Source: Hymenobacter amundsenii (GTDB lineage: Bacteria > Bacteroidota > Bacteroidia > Cytophagales > Hymenobacteraceae). Taken from it: DNA of 64,000 nucleotides. Under the pieces are notes generated by a model that was given only the letters and a program-made list of their open reading frames with translations, searched no databases and was not told the DNA's origin. The position numbers and the translations under genes were made by a program. The stretch spans positions 39,624 through 103,623 of the forward strand of contig NZ_NIRR01000012.1 of the NCBI RefSeq assembly GCF_002204745.1, read 5' to 3'. Of the stretch, positions 17,214 to 26,858 are shown piece by piece. Within the stretch, counting starts at the first letter, position 1. The number at the start of each line of letters is the position of its first letter.

Positions 17214-18266
17214 TCAGGGCTGTTTTTTGAACAGCGAATCGAGGTTGCGGGCCACAGTGAAGTAATTGGCCCCGCCCGAGGCGTGGTAGCCGGCGTGGGT
17301 GTAATCGAGCTGGAACTGGCTGAGGCGCAGCATGACGCCGAACGAGAAGCCTGCCCCGCCGGCCGCGTTGTCGAGGCGCAGTTCGCGGCGCTGCAGGTGG
17401 TTGTATCCCACGCGCACGTTGAGGTTTTTACTCAGCAGTAACTCCCCTCCTACCACGAAATGCCGAGCAATTTTATCGCCCAGCTTCTTTTCAGGTGTGG
17501 TTTCGTTGCCATTTTCATCGAGCTGGCCCCGCTGGTTGGGGTCGAGGTACACGATATCGAGCTGCTGGAGGTGATGGGCGGCCAGCGAGAAACGGAACGG
17601 CAGGTGCTCGGGCTTGATGGACGTACCCAGCTCCACATCAAGCGGCATGGCCTCGCGCCCGGCACCGTCGTAGGGCTTGATTTGAACGCCAGCGTTGCGC
17701 ACCACCAAGCCCACCGTGAAATCCTGGGTGGGATGCTTGAATAGGCCACCTACGTCGGCCAGGGCAGCGTAGGAGTGGTTGCCGGCAATACCCGAGCCGG
17801 CGAGCTTAAGCGTACCACCCAGCGTGAATACGCCGCTGGTATACGAATCGGACAAACTCAAGGCGTACTCGTTCACCGAAAACTGGCCCAGCGAATTGCC
17901 AGCCGGGTCATACTGCTCGAAGTCGCCGTAATTAAGGTAGGTAAGCCCCACCCCTATCCGGCCGGCTTTGGCTGTGTTGAACACGTACACGGCCGTGCTC
18001 TGCTTGATGTCGGCCAGATAATCAACAAACCCTAAAGCCAGTCGACCATCCATCTCGGCGTTGAGCAGAGCCGGATTGGCGTATAGCATAGTACCGTCGG
18101 CATCACGCGAGGACGTGTTTACGCCGCCCAACCCGGCCAGCTTGGCGCTGGTAGGCAAGTTGAGAAAACTAAAGGCCCGCTGGCCTCCAATCTGCGCCTG
18201 CGCCGCGCCCAGCGTAAGGCCCGAAACGGCAAAAACAACGGCAGTACGGCGTAGGAGTTGGTTCAT
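17214..18266 (-). CDS. porQ: Type IX secretion system protein PorQ
   Basis: The ATG at 18266 gives 350 residues with a Sec signal peptide (MNQLLRRTAVVFAVSGLTLG, cleaved after AQA). The rest is a beta-barrel of the PorV/PorQ type, starting with GGQRAFSFLNLPTSAKLAGL, a strongly PorQ-like opening. PorQ sits in the outer membrane and belongs to the attachment complex of type IX secretion, which modifies and anchors cargo proteins. The C-terminal strands (QLDYTHAGYHASGGANYFTV) are amphipathic. It is separated from hslU by 126 bases on the same strand. Confidence 0.88.
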   Translation of the reverse strand: MNQLLRRTAVVFAVSGLTLGAAQAQIGGQRAFSFLNLPTSAKLAGLGGVNTSSRDADGTMLYANPALLNAEMDGRLALGFVDYLADIKQSTAVYVFNTAKAGRIGVGLTYLNYGDFEQYDPAGNSLGQFSVNEYALSLSDSYTSGVFTLGGTLKLAGSGIAGNHSYAALADVGGLFKHPTQDFTVGLVVRNAGVQIKPYDGAGREAMPLDVELGTSIKPEHLPFRFSLAAHHLQQLDIVYLDPNQRGQLDENGNETTPEKKLGDKIARHFVVGGELLLSKNLNVRVGYNHLQRRELRLDNAAGGAGFSFGVMLRLSQFQLDYTHAGYHASGGANYFTVARNLDSLFKKQP

Positions 18267-18338
18267 CAACGGAAAGATAAAGCAGTTCCCCGACAGGACG
18301 TTGCGGCGGGCGGATTTATTGTGTGTAATAGGTGGCTT

Positions 18339-18460
18339 GCTCATCTGCCGTCCGCGCCGCCGAAGGATCTCTACCGCTTCGTTGGGGCCAACATGACTAC
18401 CATTGCGGTAGAGATGCTTCGACTTCGCCTCCGGCTGCGCGGACGTCAGATGAGCATGAC
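18339..18460. repeat. Palindromic intergenic element, copy 1
   Basis: Arms at 18339-18377 and 18405-18460 pair imperfectly around ATCTCTACCGC / GCGGTAGAGAT, with GCATGAC at the outer edge. It lies between lon and porQ. The same core occurs in copies near 45.4, 47.0 and 50.5 kb. Confidence 0.75.
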
Positions 18461-18485
18461 ACGTTCTTTTTGGCGTAGCACATCC

Positions 18486-20990
18486 CTATTGCACCTCTAC
18501 GCTTGGCCCCAACGGCGCGGGAGCTTCGTCGCGGACTTCCAGCTTCATCGGATAAGCCACTTTCTCGTCCAGCAAGGCCACGCGCAACACATCGTCGACG
18601 CGGTCGGCGTAGTGAATTGTGAGCCCTTTGAGATAGTGAGCGGCTATTTCGTCGATGTCTTTGCGGTTTTTGGGACAGAGGATAATATCGAGGATGCCAG
18701 CCCGGCGGGCAGCCAGGATTTTTTCCTTGATGCCGCCGACCGGCAATACTTTACCACGCAGGGTGATTTCGCCCGTCATAGCCAAGTGGCTGCGGATTTT
18801 GCGCTGCGTAAACACCGAGGCAATGCTCGTGAAGATGGCAATGCCGGCACTGGGGCCGTCTTTAGGCACGGCGCCCTCGGGGAAGTGAATGTGCAGGTCG
18901 TACTGGTCGAAGAGTCGGTAGTCGATGCCCAACTCCTCGGCCCGGCTGCGCAGGTAGCTCAGCGCCGTCACGGCCGATTCCTTCATCACGTCGCCGAGCT
19001 GGCCCGAGAGCGTGAGCTTGCCGCGGCCTCGGCTCAGCAGGCTTTCAATAAACAGGATGTCGCCGCCCACGCTGGTCCAGGCCAGGCCCGTGACTACGCC
19101 GGCCGTTTCGTTGTCCTGGTACTGGTCGCGGTCGAAAATGGGCGCGCCGAGGATGCGCTGCACATCGGCCGGGGCCAGGACCGCGGGGTATTTCTCGTCT
19201 AGGGCCTTGCTCTTGGCCACGTTGCGCACCAGTCCACCAAGCTTGCGCTCCAGGCTACGGACGCCACTTTCGCGGGTGTAGTCGTCAATCACGCGCTGGA
19301 GGGCCGCCGTGCTCACGCTGGCATCCTTGGGGCCGAGGCCGTGGTCTTCGAGCAGCTTGGGCCAGAGGTGCTTTTTGGCAATCTGGGTTTTCTCTTCCAG
19401 CGTGTAGCCCGTCAGGTCGATTATTTCCATCCGGTCGCGCAGGGCGGGCTGGATGGTATCGAGCGAGTTGGCGGTGGCAATGAACAGCACCCGCGAGAGG
19501 TCGTATTCCACCTCCAGGTAGTTATCGGTGAAAGTCGAATTCTGCTCGGGGTCGAGCACTTCGAGCAGTGCCGAACTGGGGTCGCCGCGGAAGTCGGTGG
19601 CCAGCTTATCGATTTCGTCGAGCACGATGACCGGGTTGGAGGCCCCGGCCTTCTTGATCTGGGCAATGATACGGCCGGGCATGGCCCCCACGTAGGTTTT
19701 GCGGTGGCCCCGGATTTCGGCCTCGTCGCGGACGCCGCCCAGACTCATGCGCACGTACTGGCGGCCCAACGCCTTGGCGATAGAGCGGCCCAGGCTGGTT
19801 TTGCCCACGCCGGGAGGACCGTAAAGACACAGAATCGGTGCTTTCAGGTCGTTCTTGAGCTTGAGCACGGCCAAGTACTCAATGATGCGGGCCTTCACCT
19901 TCTCCATGCCGTAATGGTCCTGGTCGAGGATGCGCTGGGTGCGTTTGAGGTTGAAGTTGTCCTTGGTGTACTCGCCCCAGGGCAAATCAAGCAGGTACTC
20001 GACGTAGTTGACGCTAATGGGGTACTCGGCCGCTTGGGGGTTGAGGCGGCTGAGCTTGTCGAGCTCCTTATCGAAGTGTTTGGCCACGGCCTCGGGCCAT
20101 TTCTTGGTTTTGGCCCGCTGGCGCAGCTTGTCGGCGTCCTGCTCGGGGCCATCGAAACCCAGCTCGTCCTGGAGCACCTTGATCTGCTGGCGCAGGAAAT
20201 AGTCGCGCTGCTGCTGGTCGATATCAGTATGGACCTTGGTGTGGATTTCGCGCTTTATTTCGAGGTGCTGAATTTCCTTCAGCATCAACTCCAACAGCTT
20301 GGTACCGCGCTCCACGCCGTCGTTGGTTTCGAGCAACTGCTGCTTCACGCTTACCTCCACGTTGATGTTGGAGGAGAGAAAGTGCGTCAAAAAAGCCGGC
20401 GACTCGATATTGTCGAGGGCCATTTGGGCTTCCTGCGGAATTTCGGGATTCAATTTGAGCATCCGGGCCGCTGCCTCCTTGAGCGACGATACCAGCGCCT
20501 TAAGGCCCTTGGAGCTTTTGGCCGGAAAGGCTTCCGGCGCGTAGCTTACCCGGGCCGTGATGTAAGGAGTACTCTGAATTTCCTCCTCAATTTTAAAGCG
20601 CGACTGGCCCTGAATAATGATAGTCGTATTGCCATCGGGCAGCACCAGCATTTTCAGGATTTTGGCCAGCGTACCCACCTGGTACATATCGGCCAGGTTG
20701 GGGTCGTCGCTTTGCCCGTTTTTCTGGGCCACCACGCCCACCAGCTTGTTGCCTTTGTAGGCCTTGCGTACCAGCCGGATACTCTTCTTGCGCGTGACCG
20801 TGACGGGCAGCACCACGCCCGGAAACAACACCGTATTGCGCACCGGCAGTAGCGACAACACCTCCGGCTGTTCGCCGGGGCTCATGGGCTGGTCGGGGTC
20901 AGCGGCCACGATAGATACCATTTCGGTGGAGTCGTCACTCATCAGCAATAGCGAGGATAGAGCAGATTTCGGTGGGTTGTAATAACTCAT
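18486..20990 (-). CDS. lon: Lon protease (endopeptidase La)
   Basis: This ATP-dependent serine protease degrades damaged and regulatory proteins in the cytoplasm. From the ATG at 20990 it has 834 residues; a second ATG 16 codons later (MSDDSTEMV) is also possible. The LON substrate-binding domain covers about 50-250 (LLPVRNTVLFPGVVLPVTV). The AAA+ module has Walker A GPPGVGKTSLG and Walker B VIVLDEIDK. The protease domain has the Ser in PKDGPSAGIA and the Lys in GGIKEKILAARRAG, the Ser-Lys dyad. A longer in-frame extension upstream is not Lon-like. It is divergent from the PorE-like gene, so the roughly 280-base gap should hold both promoters. Confidence 0.96.
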   Translation of the reverse strand: MSYYNPPKSALSSLLLMSDDSTEMVSIVAADPDQPMSPGEQPEVLSLLPVRNTVLFPGVVLPVTVTRKKSIRLVRKAYKGNKLVGVVAQKNGQSDDPNLADMYQVGTLAKILKMLVLPDGNTTIIIQGQSRFKIEEEIQSTPYITARVSYAPEAFPAKSSKGLKALVSSLKEAAARMLKLNPEIPQEAQMALDNIESPAFLTHFLSSNINVEVSVKQQLLETNDGVERGTKLLELMLKEIQHLEIKREIHTKVHTDIDQQQRDYFLRQQIKVLQDELGFDGPEQDADKLRQRAKTKKWPEAVAKHFDKELDKLSRLNPQAAEYPISVNYVEYLLDLPWGEYTKDNFNLKRTQRILDQDHYGMEKVKARIIEYLAVLKLKNDLKAPILCLYGPPGVGKTSLGRSIAKALGRQYVRMSLGGVRDEAEIRGHRKTYVGAMPGRIIAQIKKAGASNPVIVLDEIDKLATDFRGDPSSALLEVLDPEQNSTFTDNYLEVEYDLSRVLFIATANSLDTIQPALRDRMEIIDLTGYTLEEKTQIAKKHLWPKLLEDHGLGPKDASVSTAALQRVIDDYTRESGVRSLERKLGGLVRNVAKSKALDEKYPAVLAPADVQRILGAPIFDRDQYQDNETAGVVTGLAWTSVGGDILFIESLLSRGRGKLTLSGQLGDVMKESAVTALSYLRSRAEELGIDYRLFDQYDLHIHFPEGAVPKDGPSAGIAIFTSIASVFTQRKIRSHLAMTGEITLRGKVLPVGGIKEKILAARRAGILDIILCPKNRKDIDEIAAHYLKGLTIHYADRVDDVLRVALLDEKVAYPMKLEVRDEAPAPLGPSVEVQ

Positions 20991-21224
20991 GCAGGGAAGA
21001 AAACGGGCAAAACAGGTATCCGGGTGCCACAATGACAGGCCCGGAACCAAACCGGCGCTCCAATAGGCGGGAGCTAAGCCGAAAGTACGGATTCGGCAAG
21101 CGCCGTGCCACGGCCGGGCCTTGCCACATCGGCAGAACAGTAGGCGGACCTCCCCAACGAAGGCACAACGCAAAAAAAGGCTTTGCGCCGCAACAGATAC
21201 CGTGCGTACACATCCAAATTTTCC

Positions 21225-21232
21225 TATTTTTG
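21225..21232 (+). promoter_or_regulatory. Candidate -7 box for the PorE-like gene
   Basis: TATTTTTG is an exact TAnnTTTG match, 40 bases before the ATG at 21272. No TTTG is seen at the -33 spacing. Confidence 0.4.
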
Positions 21233-21271
21233 ATGCGGACCGGCCTCCCATCGCCGGGCTTCCGCATCGAT

Positions 21272-23356
21272 ATGCCCCGATTTACTTTTTTATCTCTTTG
21301 CTGCGGGTTGCTGCTGGCATTCGGCTGGCCGGTTGCGGTGCAGGGCCAGCAGAAAAACACCTTGCCCAACTCGCAGCGCCCGCTCTCGGCCAAGGTTATC
21401 CGGCAGATGCGCACCCGCCTCGATCAGACCCCGGTATTCCCGAACGTGAATCGGGTAGCCTATTTCAGCGACAAAAAGGCTCTACGCGAGATTCAGCGGG
21501 CCGAAAAGCGCAAGAACTGGCCCGCTGCCCGCAATCTGCTGGAGCTATACGTAGGCCAGTTCGGCATCGAGAACTTCTACCGCGACACGCCCATGCTCTG
21601 GCGCCTGGGCCAGCTATGGGACCGCACCGGCAATCCGGAACGGGCGAAGGCCTACTACCGGCTGGCCCTCAAGCACCGCCGCCAGAGCCTGACCAAAGTG
21701 CAACAGTACTACGACTCGCTCGAAAACAAGGACACAGACCTCTACGTGCCCCTCAAAACGTACTACGAGCTAGTAGATTACCGGAAGAACATCGCCACCT
21801 TCCGCCCTCCCAAGGGCGTGTACACCAGCATGGGCGATGCTATTAACTCCAAGAAGGAGGATTACGGCCCCACGCTGCGGGCCGATGCCGACCTGCTCAT
21901 CTTTAGTTCGAAACGCAAAACCCGGGGCCGCTTGCAGGAGGTAGCAGATGAGGATTTGTACCAGTCGCGCCGCGAAAACGGGCTCTGGACCGAGGCCGAG
22001 CCTTTGCCCAAGCCCATTAACTCGTCCTATAACGAGGGCTCGGCCTGCATTAGCAAAGACGGCACCACGCTCTACTTTACCCGCTGCGAGTGCCCCACCT
22101 GCCACGGCAACTGCGACCTGTACGAAGCGCACTTCAAAGACGGCAAATGGAGCGTACCCAAGAGCCTGGGAGCCAACGTTAATTCTACGGCCTGGGATTC
22201 GCAGCCCACCCTCTCACCGGGCGAAGACACGCTGTATTTCGCCTCCGACCGGCTTGGCGGCTTCGGGCTGTCAGACATCTGGTTTACGGCTAAGGGCAAG
22301 AACGGTCAGTGGGGCCCGGCCCAGAATATGGGGCCGGTCGTGAATACCCGCGAGAGTGAGGTAAGCCCGTTTTACCACCCACTCTACCACGTGCTCTACT
22401 TCAGCTCCCGGGGTCAGCTGCTCAATTTCGGCGACTTCGATATCTACAAAACCTACCGGGTGGGCGGCCGCTGGCAGGAGCCCATCAACATCGGGCCGCT
22501 GGTAAACGGTAAGGGGTCGGAGTACTACTTCACTATCGATGCCGATTCGAAAGACCTCTACTATGCCCGCTCGGAACAGAAGGACCTGAAAAACCTGGAC
22601 CTCTACTCGTTCCCGCTGCCCATGGAGGCCCAGCCCACCGCTACAACTCACGTCGAGGGCTCGCTCATCGACTCGGTGAGTCGCAAGCCGCTCAACGGCA
22701 TTGTGAGCATCATCGATACCGATAACGGCATTGAGGTGGCCAGCAAGTACCTGCGCGATGATGGCTCATTTGATTTCGACCTCATGGAAGGCTCGCACTA
22801 CGTGATGCTGATTCAGAGCCCCGACTTCTTCAGCGTCGAAAAAAGCTTCGCCCTCCAGGGCGACACGGTGATGAAGCTCATGACCAACGCCATCGACTAC
22901 AAGCTGCCGCTGGTGTTCAAAAACATCGAATTCGACCAGGACAAGGCCACTATCCGGGCCAGCATGCACCCGATTCTCGACCGCATTGCCGTGTTCATGG
23001 TCGACCACCCGGCGTTCCGGCTCAACATTGCGGGCCACACCGACAGCAAGGGCGACTCCGACTTCAACCTCACCCTCTCCCAGGACCGGGCCGAGGCCAT
23101 CCGCCGCTACATCGAGCAAAAGGGCAAGCTGCCGCCCAACCGCATCGAAAGCATGGGTTACGGCAGCACCCAACCCCTCAAAGACGAAGTAACCAAGGAA
23201 GACGCCCGCACCAACCGCCGCGTCGAGTTTCGCCTGCTCAAGCCCGACGGCAACAGCAGCGACGAGCCGTTCAAAGCCGACCCTTTCCCTAGCAGCAAGC
23301 CCGCCGCGCCCGGCAAACCCGAGCCTAAGCCAACTGGTGGCGACGATGGGTGGTAG
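21272..23356 (+). CDS. OmpA-family protein with PD40 propeller (PorE-like)
   Basis: The ATG at 21272 gives 694 residues with a signal peptide (MPRFTFLSLCCGLLLAFGWP). A TPR-like helical part covers about 70-150. PD40/WD40-type repeats follow at about 195-450 (ACISKDGTTLYFTRC, PTLSPGEDTLYFASDRLGG). A carboxypeptidase-regulatory-like beta domain lies at about 455-540 (VEGSLIDSVSRKPLNGIVSI), and an OmpA peptidoglycan-binding domain at about 545-660 (IEFDQDKATIR, IAGHTDSKGDSDFN, TNRRVEFRLL). The TPR-propeller-CRD-OmpA order is that of PorE, which links the type IX secretion machine to peptidoglycan. Many Bacteroidota have several such paralogues, so the exact identity is uncertain. The Pro/Lys-rich tail is disordered. 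Confidence 0.85.
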   Translation: MPRFTFLSLCCGLLLAFGWPVAVQGQQKNTLPNSQRPLSAKVIRQMRTRLDQTPVFPNVNRVAYFSDKKALREIQRAEKRKNWPAARNLLELYVGQFGIENFYRDTPMLWRLGQLWDRTGNPERAKAYYRLALKHRRQSLTKVQQYYDSLENKDTDLYVPLKTYYELVDYRKNIATFRPPKGVYTSMGDAINSKKEDYGPTLRADADLLIFSSKRKTRGRLQEVADEDLYQSRRENGLWTEAEPLPKPINSSYNEGSACISKDGTTLYFTRCECPTCHGNCDLYEAHFKDGKWSVPKSLGANVNSTAWDSQPTLSPGEDTLYFASDRLGGFGLSDIWFTAKGKNGQWGPAQNMGPVVNTRESEVSPFYHPLYHVLYFSSRGQLLNFGDFDIYKTYRVGGRWQEPINIGPLVNGKGSEYYFTIDADSKDLYYARSEQKDLKNLDLYSFPLPMEAQPTATTHVEGSLIDSVSRKPLNGIVSIIDTDNGIEVASKYLRDDGSFDFDLMEGSHYVMLIQSPDFFSVEKSFALQGDTVMKLMTNAIDYKLPLVFKNIEFDQDKATIRASMHPILDRIAVFMVDHPAFRLNIAGHTDSKGDSDFNLTLSQDRAEAIRRYIEQKGKLPPNRIESMGYGSTQPLKDEVTKEDARTNRRVEFRLLKPDGNSSDEPFKADPFPSSKPAAPGKPEPKPTGGDDGW

Positions 23357-23386
23357 GAACGAGGCGTGAACTGAACGCCATCGTGC

Positions 23387-23896
23387 CTACCACTTCAGTT
23401 CCTGTTCCTCATTCCCGCCCCGAAACAGGAAGCTTTGCTTCTGGCCGTTGGCGGTGAGGTTGACGATGTTCATTTGGTCGGGGAAGAGGCCCAGTAGCAG
23501 TTGATGGCGCAGCGTGACGCCGGTAGCGGCGGTGGGTAGCGGAGCCGTGAGGTAAAGCCAGTACGAATCGGTTTCCTTCTGCAGGCCCACCAGCGTGAGA
23601 GGCAGCGGCTGGCCGGGCTGAACGCTGAACTGCACCTCGCGCCGCAATAAAGCCAGCAGCAGCGGGTCGAGTTGGGCGCGGGAGAGCTGATCCAGGGTTA
23701 CGGGTTTGGGTTGGTTATGGGAGACACCCTTTTCGAGGTCGTCGGTGAATACCTTGAGGGCTATTTCCAGCCGCTGCTTCGCGGGGTTGAAGCGCAGCTC
23801 CATGATGCTGGCGTGATAGGTATGAGCCCAGGCCGCGAGGCTGAGCAACATGAGCAGCAGCAATGGCACGATTCGGCGGATTCGGGGAGTGGGCAT
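23387..23896 (-). CDS. DUF6702 family exported protein
   Basis: The ATG at 23896 gives 169 residues with a signal peptide (MPTPRIRRIVPLLLLMLLSL, cleaved after AWA). The mature protein begins HTYHASIMELRFNPAKQRLE and continues LKVFTDDLEKGV, the pattern of DUF6702, a Bacteroidota periplasmic or outer-membrane family of unknown function. It looks all-beta. It sits downstream of rseP on the same strand behind a terminator, and converges with the PorE-like gene. Confidence 0.8.
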   Translation of the reverse strand: MPTPRIRRIVPLLLLMLLSLAAWAHTYHASIMELRFNPAKQRLEIALKVFTDDLEKGVSHNQPKPVTLDQLSRAQLDPLLLALLRREVQFSVQPGQPLPLTLVGLQKETDSYWLYLTAPLPTAATGVTLRHQLLLGLFPDQMNIVNLTANGQKQSFLFRGGNEEQELKW

Positions 23897-23948
23897 AGAA
23901 GTCAGGAGTTGTTTCCCGGAACGGAGCACGGGCAAGATACGGCGGCAA

Positions 23949-23988
23949 GAAAAAGCCGTGCCACCCCAACGGGCAGCACGGCTTTTTC
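23949..23988 (-). terminator. Terminator of rseP
   Basis: A 13-bp perfect stem (23949-23961 with 23976-23988) is flanked by T residues on the minus-strand side, 16 bases after the rseP stop. Confidence 0.82.
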
Positions 23989-24004
23989 GGCGCAAAACGA
24001 CAAC

Positions 24005-25336
24005 TTAGTTTCCGAAGGCCTTGATGAGCGGGTTGATGATGAGCGTGAAAGCCATCAGCCCCAGAATAATCATCATGCCCACCTTCTGGGCGTTTTCCAT
24101 GAATGCGTCGGAGGGCTTGCGGCCAGAAATCATTTCGTAGAGCAGGAATACCACGTGGCCACCGTCGAGGGCCGGAATGGGCAGCAGGTTCATGAAGGCC
24201 AGCACCATGGACAGCAAGCCGGTGAGGGTCCAGAACCGCAGCCAGTCCCACTTGCCGCCGTACTGCTGGGCAATTTCGATGGGGCCACCCACCGATTTGC
24301 GGAACGAAGCCTCGCCCCGGAAGATCTTGGCAAAGGCCTTCATCTGGGTCGTGACAACCCCAAAAGCCTGCTTGGTACCCAGTGGCACGGCTTCCATAAG
24401 TCCGTATTCCCGGGTTTCAAACTTGAGCAGCGACTTGGGCAGGAAGCCGATTTTACCGTCGTCGTCGACCTTTACCTGGAGCGTAACGGGCTGGCTGGCT
24501 CGCTCTACTTTTACGGCAACGGGTTTGCCGGCGTGGGCCTTGAGGGCCTTTTGCAACTCGGGGAAAAAGCGGATGGACTCCTGGCCGACGGTCAGAATCC
24601 GGTCGTTGGGTTGTAGGCCGGCTTTGGAGGCCGGGCTGCCCGCTACTACCTGGTCGACGACGAACGGATCGAGGGGCTGCACGAAGCGCTGCTCGCCTTC
24701 GTCGGCGAGGCGGTCCATGAAATTGGTGGGTACCGGCACGTCCACGAGCTGGCCGGCACGGTCGACGGTGTAGTAGGCGTTGGAGCCCAAAATAACGTCG
24801 GGGCTGTATACGTCGCTGAAATCCTGGAAAGGCCGGCCGTTAATTTTCACGATTTTGTCGCCCTCGCGGAAGCCCATTTCCTTGCCCAGCTCGTTGGGCA
24901 CGATGCCGTAGCGCACCTCCGAAGCCGGCAGATAGCTCTGGCCGTAGCTGAAGGTAAGCAGCGTGAAAATGACGATGCCGGTAATCACGTTCATGATAAT
25001 ACCGCCCAGCATCACGATCAGGCGCTGCCAGGCCGGCTTCGAGCGGAACTCGTTGGGCAACGGTTCGGCGGCTAGGCTCTCGGCGTCCTGGGTTTCATCG
25101 ACCATGCCGTGAATGGCCACGTAGCCGCCCAGCGGGAACCAGCCCAGGCCGTACTCGGTCTCGCCGATTTTCTTTTTAAAAAGGGCGAAGTTCATCACCC
25201 CAGGCAACGGGAACAGAAAATCGAAGAAGATGTAAAACTTATCGACCCGGATTTTAAAGTATTTAGCGGCCGCGAAGTGTCCGAACTCGTGCAAGCCAAC
25301 CAGTAGCGAAAGGCCCAGCAACAGGTTGCCGGCCAT
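24005..25336 (-). CDS. rseP: RIP metalloprotease RseP (site-2 protease)
   Basis: This intramembrane zinc protease cleaves membrane-bound regulators such as anti-sigma factors. I chose the ATG at 25336 (443 residues) because an AAGGA-like ribosome site lies just upstream; an in-frame TTG five codons earlier is an alternative. The first membrane helix carries the zinc motif HEFGH (near residue 16). A PDZ domain lies at about 205-290 (VVAGSPASKAGLQPNDRIL). The C-terminal helices contain NLLPIPALDGGHV, whose Asp is the third zinc ligand. It follows dxr on the same strand, a common Bacteroidota arrangement. Confidence 0.95.
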   Translation of the reverse strand: MAGNLLLGLSLLVGLHEFGHFAAAKYFKIRVDKFYIFFDFLFPLPGVMNFALFKKKIGETEYGLGWFPLGGYVAIHGMVDETQDAESLAAEPLPNEFRSKPAWQRLIVMLGGIIMNVITGIVIFTLLTFSYGQSYLPASEVRYGIVPNELGKEMGFREGDKIVKINGRPFQDFSDVYSPDVILGSNAYYTVDRAGQLVDVPVPTNFMDRLADEGEQRFVQPLDPFVVDQVVAGSPASKAGLQPNDRILTVGQESIRFFPELQKALKAHAGKPVAVKVERASQPVTLQVKVDDDGKIGFLPKSLLKFETREYGLMEAVPLGTKQAFGVVTTQMKAFAKIFRGEASFRKSVGGPIEIAQQYGGKWDWLRFWTLTGLLSMVLAFMNLLPIPALDGGHVVFLLYEMISGRKPSDAFMENAQKVGMMIILGLMAFTLIINPLIKAFGN

Positions 25337-25495
25337 AATTAATCCTTCCAAAGGGGGTAGGGTAATGAGGTGATGGGTAGTGGGGTGAAAGGGCGAAAAA
25401 GCAAATTACCACACTTAGCTCAGCATGACATTCACTTTTTTCAACTATCCACGGCAAACAAACAACGCGCCGGGGGCGGTGGTTCGGCCAGCCTG

Positions 25496-26674
25496 TCAGG
25501 CGCGCACGGTCTGGAGTAGTTCGGTGGCCACGCGGCGCGTTTCCTGGTCGGTGGCCACGTAGTCATCGAGTGTTGGGTTGGCAAGGTACGAAACCCGCGC
25601 GAGGCTGGTTTCTACCACCTCCGACATCTGGAGGAAGCCGATTTCGTCGCGCAGGAAGGCCGCCACGGCTATTTCGTTGGCCGCGTTGAGGATGCAGGGC
25701 GCGTTGCCACCTTGGCGCATGGCCTCGAATGCCAGGCCCAGGTTACGGAAAGCGTTAGTATCGGCGGCCTCGAACGTGAGCTGCGGGTAATCGAGGAAGC
25801 TGAAGCGTGGAAACGCGTTGGGCAGCCGCTGCGGGTAGCCTAGGGCGTACTGGATGGGCAGCTTCATATCGGGCAGGCCGAGTTGGGCTTTGAGCGAACC
25901 ATCTTCAAACTGGACCAGCGAATGCACGATGCTTTGGGGATGAACCACGACGTCAATCTGGTCGTTGCGCAGGCCGAAGAGCCACTTGGCTTCAATAACT
26001 TCGAGGCCCTTGTTCATGAGTGAGGCCGAGTCGATGGTAATTTTGGCACCCATGTCCCAGTTGGGGTGCTTGAGGGCCTGAGCGCGGGTTACCTGGGCCA
26101 GCTGCTCGCGGCTGCGGCCCCGGAACGGCCCGCCCGAGGCCGTGAGGATAATTTTCTCGATGGGGTTGTGCTCCTCCCCCGCCAGACACTGGAAAATGGC
26201 CGAATGCTCCGAATCGACGGGCAACAGGCGCACGTTGTGTTCGCGGACCAGCTCGGTAATGAGCTGGCCGGCAACTACCAGCGTTTCCTTGTTGGCCAGG
26301 GCAATATCGTGGCCGGCCCGGATGGCGGCCACCGTGGGCAGCAGCCCGGCGTAGCCCACCATAGCCGTGAGCACCACGTCGGTATCGGGGCGGCCGGCTA
26401 CTTCGGTGAGGGCGGCCGCGCCGGCCAGCACTTCAGTTTCGGGCTGATTGGCCAGAGCATCGCGCACAGCAGCGTAGCGGCTTTCATCGCCGATAACCAC
26501 GGCGGCGGGCCGAAACTCGCGGGCCTGGGCTACCAGCAGCTCGGCGTTGGACTGGGCTGAGAGGGCCGACACTACGAAGCGGCCCGGCTGGGCACGGAGC
26601 ACGTCGAGGGCCTGGGTGCCGATGGAGCCGGTGGAGCCGAGCAGGGCAACGCGCTTGGGGGTTTCGGGGGGCAT
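25496..26674 (-). CDS. dxr: 1-deoxy-D-xylulose-5-phosphate reductoisomerase
   Basis: This enzyme makes MEP from DXP with NADPH, the first committed step of the non-mevalonate isoprenoid pathway, in the cytoplasm. The protein has 392 residues. The NADPH-binding start is RVALLGSTGSIGTQALDVLR (about 8-27). Active-site segments include ANKETLVVAG, the metal-site region DSEHSAIFQCL, and TASGGPFRG. The conserved MNKGLEVIEAKWLF and the substrate-loop VHPQSIVHSLVQFEDGS are intact. The ATG at 26674 fits. A TACTTTTG box on the minus strand at 26759-26766 may be its -7 element. Confidence 0.97.
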   Translation of the reverse strand: MPPETPKRVALLGSTGSIGTQALDVLRAQPGRFVVSALSAQSNAELLVAQAREFRPAAVVIGDESRYAAVRDALANQPETEVLAGAAALTEVAGRPDTDVVLTAMVGYAGLLPTVAAIRAGHDIALANKETLVVAGQLITELVREHNVRLLPVDSEHSAIFQCLAGEEHNPIEKIILTASGGPFRGRSREQLAQVTRAQALKHPNWDMGAKITIDSASLMNKGLEVIEAKWLFGLRNDQIDVVVHPQSIVHSLVQFEDGSLKAQLGLPDMKLPIQYALGYPQRLPNAFPRFSFLDYPQLTFEAADTNAFRNLGLAFEAMRQGGNAPCILNAANEIAVAAFLRDEIGFLQMSEVVETSLARVSYLANPTLDDYVATDQETRRVATELLQTVRA

Positions 26675-26758
26675 AGGGCGGGGTTGATGCGGGCGTAGTA
26701 TTTATTCCCTATCGTTAGCTTGAGCAGCGGGGAGTAGCCAGCGGGGGAAGGGGCTAAA

Positions 26759-26766
26759 CAAAAGTA
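26759..26766 (-). promoter_or_regulatory. Candidate -7 box for dxr
   Basis: On the minus strand the sequence reads TACTTTTG, an exact TAnnTTTG match, about 85 bases before the dxr start. Confidence 0.35.
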
Positions 26767-26858
26767 CGGCTTCCTGCCACTTGCCCCACTCTGCCGCGTT
26801 AATCAACCCTGCAGCCACAAATCCGCGTACTTTACCCCTCCACTCTCCTTCTGTTACC

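Noticed and set aside
19341..20852. 500-codon plus-strand frame inside lon
   Set aside because: Antisense shadow of lon caused by high GC at third positions; no domain recognised.
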